Source: Rhodospirillaceae bacterium
GTDB lineage: Bacteria; Pseudomonadota; Alphaproteobacteria; MPNO01; UBA2964
Direction of reading: 5' to 3'
DNA length: 64,000 bases
Assembly (NCBI GenBank): GCA_002720855.1
Contig: PBIN01000005.1
Coordinates: forward strand, 146,820-210,819
Positions 28,056 through 37,454 of the stretch are shown here, in pieces (the first letter of the stretch is position 1; every line of letters starts with the position of its first letter). Made by a program: the position numbers and the translations under genes. Below the pieces are notes generated by a model, which worked only from the letters and a program-made list of their open reading frames with translations, was not told where the DNA came from and made no database searches.

Positions 28056-28975
28056 GTTGGTGCGTCCGACGACGGCTTGTTGACGTCTTTGTCTTCAACT
28101 TCCTTCTTCGTCAGAAGGAAGGAGGAGGCGACAATCACGACACTGCCAATCCATACCCAGATCACCGGCCACTCGCTAAAGACCACCAGGCCAATAATTG
28201 CGGCTATTGGCAAACGGATAAAATCGAGAGTGATGACCACGGTAGCGTCTGCGGCATGGAATGATCGAGCAAGTGCCCGCTGCGTAAGGGCGCCGAAGGC
28301 ACCAATCAGGAGAAGCCAGCCAAATTGCTCAAGTGTCGGTGTCTTCCAGACGAATAACGCTACAATTAGCGCGTATGGCGCAACAAATACCGCCTGATAT
28401 ATGGCGATGGTATCTGGATGCTCTGTTCGGGACAGGTACTTGATCATAATCGAGTTGCAGACGCTGAGCATGACTGCGGCGAAGGCATAAAGTATGCCGG
28501 GATTAATTTCCTGAAACCCGGGGCGCACAACAATCAAGGCACCAAGCATACCAATGGCTATTGCCGCCCAACGTCTGGTTCGTGCAAGTTCACCAAGTAT
28601 CAGGATTGCAGCAATGCAAGCGAAGACCGGGCGCGTAAATCCAATCGCTGCGATGTCTCCCAGCGGAATATAGGTTGCGGCCAAGAAGAAAAATGTGACG
28701 CTGAGATAAGCGGATATACCGCGCAAGGCGAAGAGCGGGTATTTCTTGGTGCGAAGTCGGCGGCCACCGTTCGAAAATGCGGTCGGAAGCAGAAACATTA
28801 ATCCGAAGGTCGCGCGAAAAAAGACCACGACCAGAATCGAAAGTTCTGGGGATAATGTGCGGGCGATGGTCATCATACCGGTAAAGCAAGCGCCCGCGCA
28901 TGTAATCCAGAATCCGGCACGGATGGCGCCCGGCAAGGTGTCGAACCATTCGCCCAAGGGTTGGAAGAAACTCAT
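28052..28975 (-). CDS. EamA/DMT family transporter
   Basis: A 307-residue inner-membrane protein with about ten hydrophobic helices in two EamA repeats, of the drug/metabolite transporter superfamily. Repeat 1 includes [19 protein letters not shown] and repeat 2 [19 protein letters not shown]. The C terminus is charged and cytosolic ([15 protein letters not shown]). Substrate cannot be told from sequence. It is convergent with ispG, sharing the stop region. Confidence 0.88.
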   Translation of the reverse strand: MSFFQPLGEWFDTLPGAIRAGFWITCAGACFTGMMTIARTLSPELSILVVVFFRATFGLMFLLPTAFSNGGRRLRTKKYPLFALRGISAYLSVTFFFLAATYIPLGDIAAIGFTRPVFACIAAILILGELARTRRWAAIAIGMLGALIVVRPGFQEINPGILYAFAAVMLSVCNSIMIKYLSRTEHPDTIAIYQAVFVAPYALIVALFVWKTPTLEQFGWLLLIGAFGALTQRALARSFHAADATVVITLDFIRLPIAAIIGLVVFSEWPVIWVWIGSVVIVASSFLLTKKEVEDKDVNKPSSDAPT

Positions 28976-29094
28976 AGTTCGTTATAGGTGGCGGTTTTGG
29001 TGTGCGCTAGGGAACTGAACGAAAAAACTTTTGAAATCGTCCCGCTAATTCCAACTACGATCAGCGAAAGAATTTTATTTGGGGACGATGGCAA

Positions 29095-30681
29095 TCATTT
29101 GGTCGCCATTACATTTCGGACATCTTGTTTTGACTTTATTGCGCCTTTGAAAAATTGGTGGATTAGATTTCTTGTGCGGATGGTGTCTATAGGTTGCTTG
29201 ATCAAAAATTGATTTCGTTGACCGGGGAGTTTGACCATAAATGGGACAAATTTACTTTTGATTCCGTCATGCTTTTCAGCTTTTCGCCAGCGGTGATCTG
29301 CGCTTACAATTACGGTTGCTTCATCCCATCGACCTGCGGCCTCAAGTGCTTTTCGCATGGCCGAGAAGGCACGATCCGTAGCCTCCAAATTGTCCAAATA
29401 ACCGAGCACGGGTTTTTCATCTACTCTTGACTGCGGCAGAAATGAATTTGTTTTTCGATCATAGACAAAGGGTCGGTGGGGCAAATTCCAATGAATAAAG
29501 ATAAAGTCGAAATCTCTATCTTTTAAAGCAATTTCGGTCCCAGTCACAAATGCTTCGAATTGGTTTTCGCTGTCTGGTTTTAACTGTTTGGGATCGGGAA
29601 GCCCGGCATTGTCTAGTATCCGCGATACAAATGGAATGTGCTCCACTACTTTGAAAAGTAGATCATCAATACGATTTACAACTGTCCATGTTTCTCTGTG
29701 CCATGGCGCGTCGTTTTCCCAACAATAGCTGATCAAGGAACCAAAAAGCCGACAATAAGGATGACCGCCTTGTGCCAAGAGCGCTACATTGAGGCCCATT
29801 TCGTGCACGTCGTTTAGAATTCCAGGATTCTTTTTCCAAGAAAGCGATGCACTTCCATCTTTTGGAATTAGGCGAAGATCAAATCTACTTTCATGCTTCG
29901 TTGCGTTGATCCTTTTGCCCAGCATTAAACTAGGAATCGAATAAAGCGTTACATCGCCAGGAGGGGTCGCCTCTGTCGCTACGATTGCTTCGCCTCGAAA
30001 CCTGTCCAGCGCAGGCATTTCAATATCCGACGGTCTATCGCGAAATCCAACCCGCTCGTCTAGCTCGTCGAAGATGACCCAAATTATTGGGGGTCTACTT
30101 AATCTTAAGTGCTCTTTTTTGGGCGTCAGATGTTTTTCATACGTAAATAAATTCAGTGGGTTAAATTTGACGATCGCACCAATAGTATTGATTGAATAGA
30201 TAATCAAAAGAGGAATTCCAAGCACTATTGATAGCCTCGGTAACGTGTGCCAACCTCTTCGCCATCGCCATAAAATCGTGAGCACTAATATAACAGTTAA
30301 GATGCTTTTTATGGGGTTCTCAATGCACCAACTTAAATCAAACCAGGAAAAAAAATACATGCGAACGGCATTTATTCCCAGAGCAATACATGTGAAATGG
30401 ATGACCCATTCAAGATATGGTGCAGCTGGTTTTAAAAAGGAGACAAGAGCAAAAATAGCTATGCCTATCAAGATGGTGACCAGCAAGGAGGCAAGATAAT
30501 CGACATGCGAATCCTTGAGAGTGCTAAAATAGAAATTCGCTAAAAATTGATGTTCGAGGGGTGTTCTCAACGCTGTGAAAACCCCAAGCCAAAACGGTAT
30601 GATTATTAAGGACGCGGCGCCCGTTGATTCGAAGAATCGTTGTATTAAGTTCCTTGATATGTAACTGGCTGTTGGCCACAT
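29095..30681 (-). CDS. Membrane-anchored sulfatase/alkaline-phosphatase superfamily protein
   Basis: A 528-residue protein with four or five N-terminal membrane helices (AASLIIIPFWLGVFTAL, SLLVTILIGIAIFALVSF, SILTVILVLTILW, LSIVLGIPLLIIYSIN) and a C-terminal catalytic domain of the alkaline-phosphatase/sulfatase fold. Metal-site elements are IIWVIFDELDER, a candidate nucleophile Thr in GDVTLYSIPSLMLGKR and VSADHRWR. The layout resembles phosphoethanolamine or glycerol-phosphate transferases that decorate envelope glycans, but the motifs are divergent (HRWR where DHG is common). It stands alone with intergenic gaps on both sides. A role in surface polysaccharide or lipid modification is an inference. 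Confidence 0.72.
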   Translation of the reverse strand: MWPTASYISRNLIQRFFESTGAASLIIIPFWLGVFTALRTPLEHQFLANFYFSTLKDSHVDYLASLLVTILIGIAIFALVSFLKPAAPYLEWVIHFTCIALGINAVRMYFFSWFDLSWCIENPIKSILTVILVLTILWRWRRGWHTLPRLSIVLGIPLLIIYSINTIGAIVKFNPLNLFTYEKHLTPKKEHLRLSRPPIIWVIFDELDERVGFRDRPSDIEMPALDRFRGEAIVATEATPPGDVTLYSIPSLMLGKRINATKHESRFDLRLIPKDGSASLSWKKNPGILNDVHEMGLNVALLAQGGHPYCRLFGSLISYCWENDAPWHRETWTVVNRIDDLLFKVVEHIPFVSRILDNAGLPDPKQLKPDSENQFEAFVTGTEIALKDRDFDFIFIHWNLPHRPFVYDRKTNSFLPQSRVDEKPVLGYLDNLEATDRAFSAMRKALEAAGRWDEATVIVSADHRWRKAEKHDGIKSKFVPFMVKLPGQRNQFLIKQPIDTIRTRNLIHQFFKGAIKSKQDVRNVMATK

Positions 30682-30960
30682 TCGTGAATACCGCTTTGTC
30701 TTCTATTCGAATTCTCTTGAATTAGTTAGTGATCTGACTCGCTATGAAAATAGCCTGTGTTGACCGATAGGATAATACCACCCCAGCACATGTTTTGGTC
30801 AATTGATCGGATCGTCAAACTAGATTGAGCAGATTTAATTGTTTCTGCATTAAACCATGGTGTTCCAAGATAAGACGTTTTACGTAAGCCAAGTATACTA
30901 TGTCGTGCTATTGGGTTCGGTGACGAGGCACTGAAGCAAAGTGCAGACTGGATTTTGGCT

Positions 30961-31392
30961 ATGTCAGGACGAGATATCCATATCGGGCAAATTAAGGTCC
31001 CGGCGGAATCGCTAGAGTTCAGCTATATTCGTGCCTCTGGTCCGGGGGGGCAGAACGTCAATAAGGTTTCGACCGCGGCGCAGCTGCGCTTTGATGCCGA
31101 AAACTGTCCCTCAATCGACAAATATACATTCAACAGATTGCGCCAAATTGCGGGATCGCGGATGACCCAAGACGGCGTCATTGTAATCACCGCTCAAAGA
31201 TTCAGATCACAGGAACGCAACCGCGAAGACGCTATTGATCGTTTAACCGGAATGCTAAGGGATGCGGCTCATCGTCAAAAGGCACGAAAACCAACACGGA
31301 TTAGCAAGGGCGTAAAAAAGAGACGTCTTGATAGCAAGCGACGCCATAGCAATATCAAAAAGAATAGGGGTCGCGTACGTGGCGACGAATAG
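30961..31392 (+). CDS. arfB: Alternative ribosome-rescue factor B (ArfB/YaeJ)
   Basis: A 143-residue peptidyl-tRNA hydrolase that frees ribosomes stalled on mRNAs without a stop codon. The GGQ motif is ASGPGGQNVNK with Gly-Gly-Gln at residues 29-31, and the C-terminal tail is very basic (GVKKRRLDSKRRHSNIKKNRG), the part that enters the empty mRNA channel. It lacks the stop-codon recognition domain of RF1/RF2. I use ATG 30961; TTG 30955 is an alternative. The 270 bases upstream hold no recognisable gene. Confidence 0.93.
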   Translation: MSGRDIHIGQIKVPAESLEFSYIRASGPGGQNVNKVSTAAQLRFDAENCPSIDKYTFNRLRQIAGSRMTQDGVIVITAQRFRSQERNREDAIDRLTGMLRDAAHRQKARKPTRISKGVKKRRLDSKRRHSNIKKNRGRVRGDE

Positions 31393-31459
31393 CCTATTTG
31401 GGACTCGACAATGCTGCGATCGATCCGGCAGCATATGTCCATCAATTGTGGAGTAGAGA

Positions 31460-31873
31460 ATGGCCGACAAGATCAAAAAGACTGAAGACGAGTGGCGCGC
31501 GGAGCTTTCGCCAGAACAGTTCCACGTATGTCGTCAGGCAGGCACTGAACGCCCGTTTACAGGGAAATACAATGACTTCAAAGGGAACGGGACTTTTGTT
31601 TGCTCCTGTTGCAGCAACCCGCTTTTCGATTCCGAAACCAAGTTTAACTCGGGAACAGGTTGGCCAAGTTTTTTCGCACCGTTGTCAAAAGAAGCCGTCG
31701 ATCTGCACGACGATTGGTCGATGTTTATGAAACGCACAGAAGTAAAGTGTGCCAAATGCGATGCCCATTTAGGACATGTGTTCCCTGACGGTCCACCGCC
31801 CACAAACCAGCGTTTCTGCATGAACTCCGTGTCACTGGATTTTCAGGAGAAAGACGAGGGGCAAGACGAATAG
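31460..31873 (+). CDS. msrB: Peptide-methionine (R)-S-oxide reductase
   Basis: A 137-residue methionine sulfoxide reductase of the B type, repairing the R epimer in oxidised proteins. Structural zinc cysteines are Cys48 and Cys51 (TFVCSCCSN) and Cys97 and Cys100 ([14 protein letters not shown]). Catalytic Cys120 is in [12 protein letters not shown], and the substrate loop GTGWPSFF is present. It is forward, 67 bases after arfB, and convergent with the DUF6165 gene. Confidence 0.96.
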   Translation: MADKIKKTEDEWRAELSPEQFHVCRQAGTERPFTGKYNDFKGNGTFVCSCCSNPLFDSETKFNSGTGWPSFFAPLSKEAVDLHDDWSMFMKRTEVKCAKCDAHLGHVFPDGPPPTNQRFCMNSVSLDFQEKDEGQDE

Positions 31874-31877
31874 ACTG

Positions 31878-32300
31878 CTAGTACGGAGTGTATGACTTTT
31901 CTTCTTTAATTGCGGCACCTAGCAGGTCGTTAATCTCAGCCTTTAGTGCGGCGCGCCTGTCATTGGTTTTGTATACTGAGCGCGCGCAGGCAATAAACCG
32001 TTTGCCAAAGTCGAGATCGCGCTCGCGTTCACGAATTTCATCTTCGATAGTCCATAGCTCCAGGTTGACGGCCTTCAGGTCATCAGTAAGGCGGTCCATT
32101 TCAGAGCTCTTTGGAATAACAGCGCCGCACACAGCGCGTAATGTTTCCAGCTCGCGTTGAATGTTACTAAGCTTCTGTTCGTCGAAAATTTGCTGTTTCT
32201 TGATCTCTAGAATCGTAATTTTATCGATCAGTTCACCAGGCGATATGTCAACCTGAACAGTTTTCACAACGTCTGAATTAAAGTCTCGTTGCGAGCTCAT
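31878..32300 (-). CDS. DUF6165 family protein
   Basis: A 140-residue mostly helical, soluble protein starting VQVDISPGELIDKITILEIKK, which I recognise as the DUF6165 family; the function is unknown. Long charged helices (LKAVNLELWTIEDEIRERER) suggest a coiled coil. Its ATG overlaps the ancestral stop of the upstream TPR/GT9-like gene (ATGA), a conserved pairing that points to a joint role, perhaps in glycan or LPS-related work. Confidence 0.72.
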   Translation of the reverse strand: MSSQRDFNSDVVKTVQVDISPGELIDKITILEIKKQQIFDEQKLSNIQRELETLRAVCGAVIPKSSEMDRLTDDLKAVNLELWTIEDEIRERERDLDFGKRFIACARSVYKTNDRRAALKAEINDLLGAAIKEEKSYTPY

Positions 32301-32347
32301 GAATATCGTCCCTTAAGGTCTTCTTCAATTCGTTGAAAGACACCCGC

Positions 32348-33844
32348 TCAGTCGCCATGCTGGGTTTGCCGATATAGCTTCATCGTCGGGTACCAAGGCG
32401 TTTCCGTTCCGTCCAATCCCCAACGCCAGTCAGGGACAAAGGAAAGTACGACCCATGTTTCAACACCAAGCGCACCGCCAAGATGCGCTATCGCCGTATC
32501 CGAAGTAATGAGCAAGTCGACATTTTCGAGAATAGCGGCCGAATCCAGGAATGCCCCTTCCGCATCGATTTCATTGCCCAGAGAAAGAACATCGGAGCCC
32601 CAGGATTGGCTTACCAACTGTTTTGCGGCTTCGCCTTGTTGCAGACTGATAAGCTGAATGTCGGGCAGACCGGCAACCGGCGTGAATTCATGAATTGGAA
32701 TGGAACGCGTCGCGTCGGCGCGATAGCTGGCGTTGCCCTGCCAGCATATTGCGATCCTATATTTTTTGTTCGTTGGAAGGTGAGTTCGCCACTCATCAAC
32801 GCGAGATCGCTCAGCGCTGAGATAGGGACCGCTGTCAGGCCAGAAAGGTTCTGTTGGTCCAGTTTGATACGGCAGCGACAATAGAGGGATTTGTACATCG
32901 AAGCGGGCTTTTTCACCGACCGCGATGTGTTGGTCACACGTAGGCAATGTCGATAAAAGCGGAACAAGCCGTTCAGGCAATTCAACAAAATAGTCCGTCC
33001 GGGATTCGGCGAATTGGTCCAGATATCGACAGAATTGAATAGTATCGCCGAGTCCTTGCTCTGCATGTATCAGGAGACTTTGTCCGGTTCGGAATTTTCC
33101 ATCCCAACGCCTCCTTTCCTGATGGTGCATTGCAGAACCGGGTATAGAACACCTTGCTTCATATGCGGCCCAGCCACTCTGAAAATCCTGGCGCATAAGC
33201 AATAAAAGGGACTCGTTCCACAATGTGTTGGGATTTGGCGGGTCGATCTGCGCTGCTGCGGCAAGCGATAATTCGGCATCGCCTATGCGACCGATAGATT
33301 TTTGAACGGATGCAAGATTTAGATGAGCACCCAAATGCGTCGGCGAAAGCTCGATTGTGCGCTCATACGAAGAGATTGCTGGATTGAGGTCTCCGTTCCC
33401 GAAATAGGCGTTGCCCAGATTGAAATGGAATTCTGGTTCAGATGGGTTGATGTCTATCGCTCTCGTTAGAGCACGAATGGCCTCATCATACTGTCCGGCA
33501 GCATTCAGGGCTGAGCCAAGATTGGACCACGCGGGCGCGGATTGAGGTAAAAAGCCGCATACGCGGCGTTGTTTTGCGATCGCTTTATCAGGTTCGCCCA
33601 ATTTTTTGTACAGCAAACCCAGATCGCACAGGATTGGGGCGGACTGCGGCGAATATTCCGCCGCTTTCTCTAAATACCGCAATGCACGGCGATCATTACC
33701 CAGATCGCGTAGGATCAGACCTGCGAGATGGAGCGTTTCAGGGTCCCTCGGCTGTTTTTTTAGGGTTAACCTGATGAGTTTTTCGGCCTTTCTCAACTTC
33801 CCAGCGAGGCGGGCGTTCGTCGCTTCCGTAAGTTTGGTGTTCAC
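32348..33844 (-). CDS. TPR-repeat protein with GT9-like C-terminal domain, truncated at the end
   Basis: A 498-residue protein: about six tetratricopeptide repeats in residues 1-230 (for example YDEAIRALTRAIDINPSEPE) followed by a domain resembling ADP-heptose:LPS glycosyltransferases (GQSLLIHAEQGLGDTIQFCR, ISLQQGEAAKQL, LLITSDTAIAHLGGALG, PDWRWGLDGTETPWYPTM). GTG start. It ends LYRQTQHGD and then TGA at 32348; homologues usually continue GDW, and here the next in-frame codons encode AGVFQRIEEDLKGRYS before a TGA that overlaps the DUF6165 ATG. A TGG to TGA change thus removed about 17 residues. Probably still a folded protein. Confidence 0.82.
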   Translation of the reverse strand: MNTKLTEATNARLAGKLRKAEKLIRLTLKKQPRDPETLHLAGLILRDLGNDRRALRYLEKAAEYSPQSAPILCDLGLLYKKLGEPDKAIAKQRRVCGFLPQSAPAWSNLGSALNAAGQYDEAIRALTRAIDINPSEPEFHFNLGNAYFGNGDLNPAISSYERTIELSPTHLGAHLNLASVQKSIGRIGDAELSLAAAAQIDPPNPNTLWNESLLLLMRQDFQSGWAAYEARCSIPGSAMHHQERRRWDGKFRTGQSLLIHAEQGLGDTIQFCRYLDQFAESRTDYFVELPERLVPLLSTLPTCDQHIAVGEKARFDVQIPLLSLPYQTGPTEPFWPDSGPYLSAERSRVDEWRTHLPTNKKYRIAICWQGNASYRADATRSIPIHEFTPVAGLPDIQLISLQQGEAAKQLVSQSWGSDVLSLGNEIDAEGAFLDSAAILENVDLLITSDTAIAHLGGALGVETWVVLSFVPDWRWGLDGTETPWYPTMKLYRQTQHGD

Positions 33845-34103
33845 GGTAACGGTTTGAGAATAAATGGTATTTTGTGCTGCGACCGTAATCTTAGTGTCTC
33901 CAATGGATGCGCTAAATATGGTGCTGAAGATTAGCGGAAATATGTTGAAAAATGATTGAAGGGGGCACGGTTCCTTTAATCGGAAATATAAAATAAAGTA
34001 GTGACACTAAAAGATCGAATAATCCAAGAAATCCATTAAATTGGTGCCTAAAAGCCGTTTTTCCGCTAATCTTTGAGAAGTCGAAGTAAATGGGTTTTGA
34101 CAA

Positions 34104-34970
34104 ATGATCCTTGTTACCTGCGCTGCAGGAAAAACCGGTAAAGCGATTGTAGAGGCGCTAAGAGCGGCCAATCAGCCGGTACGCGCAATGGTTCGCAGTA
34201 CGGAGTCCGAAGAAGCATTAAAAACATCGGGAATTACCGATGTGATTGTTGGTGACCTCGTTCATTACGAAGATGTCCTCGAGGCCGTTACCGGTGTCGA
34301 CGCCGTCTACTATATTGCGCCAAATATGGATCCGAATGAGCGTTTAAACGGTGAAAACATCATCAAAGCCTGCAATTCCGCCGGTGTGTCCCGGCTGGTC
34401 TTTCACTCTGTTCTTCATACCCAAATCGAAGCTCTGCCTCATCATTGGGAGCGGCATTTTGTTGAACAGGAAATAATGAATTCAAACCTGGCGTTTACCA
34501 TCTTGCAGGTTGGTTCATACATGCAAAACATGCTTCCGGCTTGGGGAAAGATGGTCGAAACGGGCATTCATAGAATGGCCTATGACATTGATGCCCCTAT
34601 GAGCCTGGTTGATCTCGGTGACGTTGCTGAGGCGGCAGTACATGTTCTGGCTGATGACGGTTATATCAATGGCATGTTCGAGGTTGCCGGTCCGGTCATC
34701 ACGCTGACAGAGAAAGCTGCAATTTTGTCGCAAGTTCTTGGAAAAGAGATAGTGGCGGAAAAGGAAAATCTCGACGAGTTCCTTGATCACGGCAGGGCAA
34801 TTGGATTTGGTGATTTTACGCTGGCGACAATGGCAAAGATGTTTCCCTACTACGATGAGCATGGGTTGGTGGGCAGCGACAAAGTTCTAGGCTGGATCCT
34901 GGGACGATCCCCAACCGATTTCGAAACCTTTGCACGGCGCGCCGCCGCAGCTTTCGATCAGGGTTCGTAA
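34104..34970 (+). CDS. NmrA-like NAD(P)-binding protein
   Basis: A 288-residue atypical SDR. The Rossmann motif is VTCAAGKTGKAIVEAL, followed by VRAMVRSTESEEAL and DAVYYIAPNMDPNE, typical of the NmrA/HSCARG group that act as redox sensors or reductases without the YxxxK dyad. The 258-base gap upstream has no recognisable gene. Its 3' end overlaps the end of the convergent first DUF1989 gene by 13 bases. Confidence 0.82.
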   Translation: MILVTCAAGKTGKAIVEALRAANQPVRAMVRSTESEEALKTSGITDVIVGDLVHYEDVLEAVTGVDAVYYIAPNMDPNERLNGENIIKACNSAGVSRLVFHSVLHTQIEALPHHWERHFVEQEIMNSNLAFTILQVGSYMQNMLPAWGKMVETGIHRMAYDIDAPMSLVDLGDVAEAAVHVLADDGYINGMFEVAGPVITLTEKAAILSQVLGKEIVAEKENLDEFLDHGRAIGFGDFTLATMAKMFPYYDEHGLVGSDKVLGWILGRSPTDFETFARRAAAAFDQGS

Positions 34971-35590
34971 ATCATCGCCTGAATAGGTTGGCCGAATTCC
35001 GGTGCAGCAAGATCAGGGCAGGCGCTGGCAGCAACCGCCAAATCCATTTCTGCGCGGAAGTCGACATAAATCGGGTCTTTCGGTCTGTTTGGTGTGTGTT
35101 TGATTTCGCCAGTCGCTGTGTCGATATCGACGTGCTGAAAGATGTTGAGAGGACTCGGAATGAGTTCCGGCGGCACATTCCAGGCGCTGAAACCATCGAT
35201 CAGGTTTTCCCAACAGCCTCGATCGGGAATAGGGATGTCATCGCCATGGTTGTACTGGTTTAAGCGGCCTTCTTCTTTCGCGCGGGCGTAACGCGGACCC
35301 GAACAAGTTCCATATTGCAGGTCGTGATATCCCTGACCGGCAAACTGGTCTTCGACAATTGTCATCATGGGGTTATTGAGCTTGCTGAAAAGCACGTCTC
35401 CGGTCGAGATCCAAAGTTTCATATTATAAACCTTGGTGCGCGCCTGATCGAACCGCTCGTCAAGATTATGCAAATTGAGGCAGGCGAAATCGATTATGGT
35501 TTTCGCCGTGAGCCGCAGAACCTGACCTTTTTTCATTGGCGCGCCCCATCCGCTATTTGCCGGGACAAATTCGTCGCTGATAACATTCAT
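34958..35590 (-). CDS. DUF1989 protein, copy 1
   Basis: A 210-residue member of DUF1989, the urea-carboxylase-associated family, whose relatives occur with nitrogen and amine catabolism but whose reaction is unknown. Family blocks: GQVLRLTAKTIIDF, NPMMTIVEDQFAGQGYHDLQ, the cysteine-bearing GTCSGPRYAR, RGCWENL and ACPDLAAPEFG. An AAGGAG ribosome site precedes the ATG. It is the last gene of a three-copy minus-strand array, 18 bases after copy 2. Confidence 0.85.
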   Translation of the reverse strand: MNVISDEFVPANSGWGAPMKKGQVLRLTAKTIIDFACLNLHNLDERFDQARTKVYNMKLWISTGDVLFSKLNNPMMTIVEDQFAGQGYHDLQYGTCSGPRYARAKEEGRLNQYNHGDDIPIPDRGCWENLIDGFSAWNVPPELIPSPLNIFQHVDIDTATGEIKHTPNRPKDPIYVDFRAEMDLAVAASACPDLAAPEFGQPIQAMIYEP

Positions 35591-35608
35591 GTTCTTCTCC
35601 TTACCGGC

Positions 35609-36151
35609 TCAGGGCTGAAAAATTGTAATTGTGGCATAGGCACCAGAGGCTGATGTTTCAGATGCGGGGCAATTCATGATGGCGCAGATCAAATCTATTT
35701 CCGCCTCGAGATCAATCGAGACCGGTTCAGGCGGCCCCTTGGGTTTTGGTCGGATACGTCCTTCCTGACTGATATCGAGATTGCGAAACAGGCCCATCGG
35801 ATCGGGGAGGTTCTCAAACGTCATCTCGAGTGGGGCAAGCAAGGACAACATGCCATCGGCGCACCCGTGACCGGATTGGAGGTCGTGCAAGCCAAAACCA
35901 GCAAAACCGTCTTCCAAAATTCGCATCATCGGGTTGTTTTGTTTGCTGAACAGCCTGTGCCCCTTCGTTGGGTACAGGTTGAGGTTATAAATTCTCGTGC
36001 GGGCGGTATCGAAGAACTCCCGAATGTCCTCTCGTTTAAAGGCATTGAAGTCGATAACACTGCGGCCCGTAATCCTGAGAACCTGTCCACTATTAACATT
36101 GCCCGTCCATCCATTTTGGGGGGATACAGTCTCTTCGCTTATGACGTTCAT
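35609..36151 (-). CDS. DUF1989 protein, copy 2 (internally shortened)
   Basis: A 180-residue DUF1989 paralogue. It keeps GQVLRITGRSVIDF, NPMMRILEDGFAGFGLHDLQ and the C-terminal MNCPA, but between SGHGCADGM and FENLPDPMGLF it lacks about 25-30 residues that in the flanking copies contain the conserved GCxENL block. The start aligns with copy 1 (MNVISEETVSPQNGW). Because that block probably helps form the metal or active site, this copy may be inactive or have a different role. It lies between copies 1 and 3. Confidence 0.83.
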   Translation of the reverse strand: MNVISEETVSPQNGWTGNVNSGQVLRITGRSVIDFNAFKREDIREFFDTARTRIYNLNLYPTKGHRLFSKQNNPMMRILEDGFAGFGLHDLQSGHGCADGMLSLLAPLEMTFENLPDPMGLFRNLDISQEGRIRPKPKGPPEPVSIDLEAEIDLICAIMNCPASETSASGAYATITIFQP

Positions 36152-36179
36152 GATGTTGGTTCCGATAAAATATCTATGC

Positions 36180-36812
36180 TCAAGGTTGGAATACCGTCGC
36201 TGCTACTTCAAGTCCACGCGTCTTTGACGCCATATCAGGACAGGCGCTGAATCCGACAAGCAAATCGCGCTCTGCGCGGAGCTCCAGATGAACAGGACGT
36301 TCTGGACGTATTTGTGTGCGTTTCATGCCGCCGGATTGTTGATCGATGGCCATATTCTGAAAAAAATTTACCGGGCTCGGAATGTTCTCGTAAGGAATGC
36401 CCCAGGGTTCAAGTGCCCAGGTGAGGTTTTCCGAACAGCCGTGATCAGGCAGTTCCATATTGCTGCCATGAAGATATTCGCCGAGCCGACCTTCCTCCGC
36501 GGCGCGTTTATGCCGCGCCCGTCCACACATACCAAATTGCATATCATGGGTCCCTAACCCGTCAAACTCGTCAGTAATCATCGTCATCAAAGGCGCCCCG
36601 CGGCGGGAAAGCATCTGATGGCCTCTCTTAAGGTAAATGCATCCGCTGGCTTCCTTGGTGGGGGCCTGATCGAAGGCTTCGCCATAGTCGCTCTGATCGA
36701 ATGCCACAAAATCGATAATCGTACGCGCTGTTAGACGGAGGACCTGCCCCACATTCATCTCCGTCGCCCAACCAGTGTTTTTCGGGGCTAGATATTCTTC
36801 GACCATGCGCAT
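36180..36812 (-). CDS. DUF1989 protein, copy 3
   Basis: A 210-residue DUF1989 paralogue counted from ATG 36812, which aligns with the other copies (MRMVEEYLAPKNTGW); an open frame to 36881 is not conserved. All family blocks are present: GQVLRLTARTIIDF, APLMTMITDEFDGLGTHDMQ, GMCGRARHKRAA, HGCSENL and ACPDM. It is the first gene of the array, 28 bases before copy 2, and follows the GNAT gene on the same strand. Confidence 0.85.
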   Translation of the reverse strand: MRMVEEYLAPKNTGWATEMNVGQVLRLTARTIIDFVAFDQSDYGEAFDQAPTKEASGCIYLKRGHQMLSRRGAPLMTMITDEFDGLGTHDMQFGMCGRARHKRAAEEGRLGEYLHGSNMELPDHGCSENLTWALEPWGIPYENIPSPVNFFQNMAIDQQSGGMKRTQIRPERPVHLELRAERDLLVGFSACPDMASKTRGLEVAATVFQP

Positions 36813-36881
36813 GAAATATAGTCTCCGCTTTGGACCATTATATGACGCGATATACGTTGTACCGAGTGATGAGCATGACAA

Positions 36882-37454
36882 TCATGAAATCAACGAAACG
36901 ATGCCACCAATGATCAAAAAGAAAAAAATTGAAATCAACACCGCAATCAATTTTCCATAAATACGTGTCGCCGGTTCATTCGGGTCTGCCCAATCAATGC
37001 GATGCTCCGTTCTATCGTTGACGTCTCGATATTCCATATAAATATGGGGAATTCCGGCTTCTTCGAAGACGTCTCCGATACGCTCGAACCCTAGTCCCAA
37101 ATAAAATTTTTCGGCGTGGCATTGCGCATGGATCGCGACTGTTCCAGCGCCATCCTCTCTCGCATCTTTGATCGTGCGAAACATAAGCTGTTGTCCGATA
37201 CCGATGCCGCGTTCCTCTTTGAGAACAGCAACCCGTTCGATTTTGGTTTTTTCTGGACTGTCTCTTCGCAACCGCGCCGTTCCAACAGCATGCCCATCTC
37301 GTTTAGCCAGATACTGCCGGCATTCATGATCCTGGCCGTCGAACTCTTCTTCAGGATCCACCTTTTGCTCGTCGCAGAATACAATGCGACGAATCTCAAA
37401 GGCTTTCTCCATATCGTCGTCTGAAGAAATTTCAGTGATTTCAATATCAATCAT
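36882..37454 (-). CDS. GNAT acetyltransferase with a C-terminal membrane anchor
   Basis: A 190-residue GNAT fold protein from ATG 37454 (MIDIEITEISSDDDM); a TTG at 37490 would add 12 residues. The ElaA/YjcF-like core has EIRRIVFCDEQKVDPEEEFDG, the acetyl-CoA loop EERGIGIGQQLM and FYLGLGFERIGDVFEEAGI. Unusually, after a polar linker the last 22 residues are a hydrophobic helix (LIAVLISIFFFLIIGG), so the enzyme is probably tail-anchored with the catalytic part in the cytoplasm. Substrate unknown. Confidence 0.82.
   Translation of the reverse strand: MIDIEITEISSDDDMEKAFEIRRIVFCDEQKVDPEEEFDGQDHECRQYLAKRDGHAVGTARLRRDSPEKTKIERVAVLKEERGIGIGQQLMFRTIKDAREDGAGTVAIHAQCHAEKFYLGLGFERIGDVFEEAGIPHIYMEYRDVNDRTEHRIDWADPNEPATRIYGKLIAVLISIFFFLIIGGIVSLIS

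Noticed and set aside
32348..32350. The idea that TGA is recoded as tryptophan
   Set aside because: RF2, which reads UGA, is encoded in the window and many genes end in TGA; a point mutation or sequence error is simpler.
33912..34103. A 63-codon hydrophobic minus-strand frame before the NmrA gene
   Set aside because: TTG start, overlaps the NmrA promoter and start region, no ribosome site or known motif.
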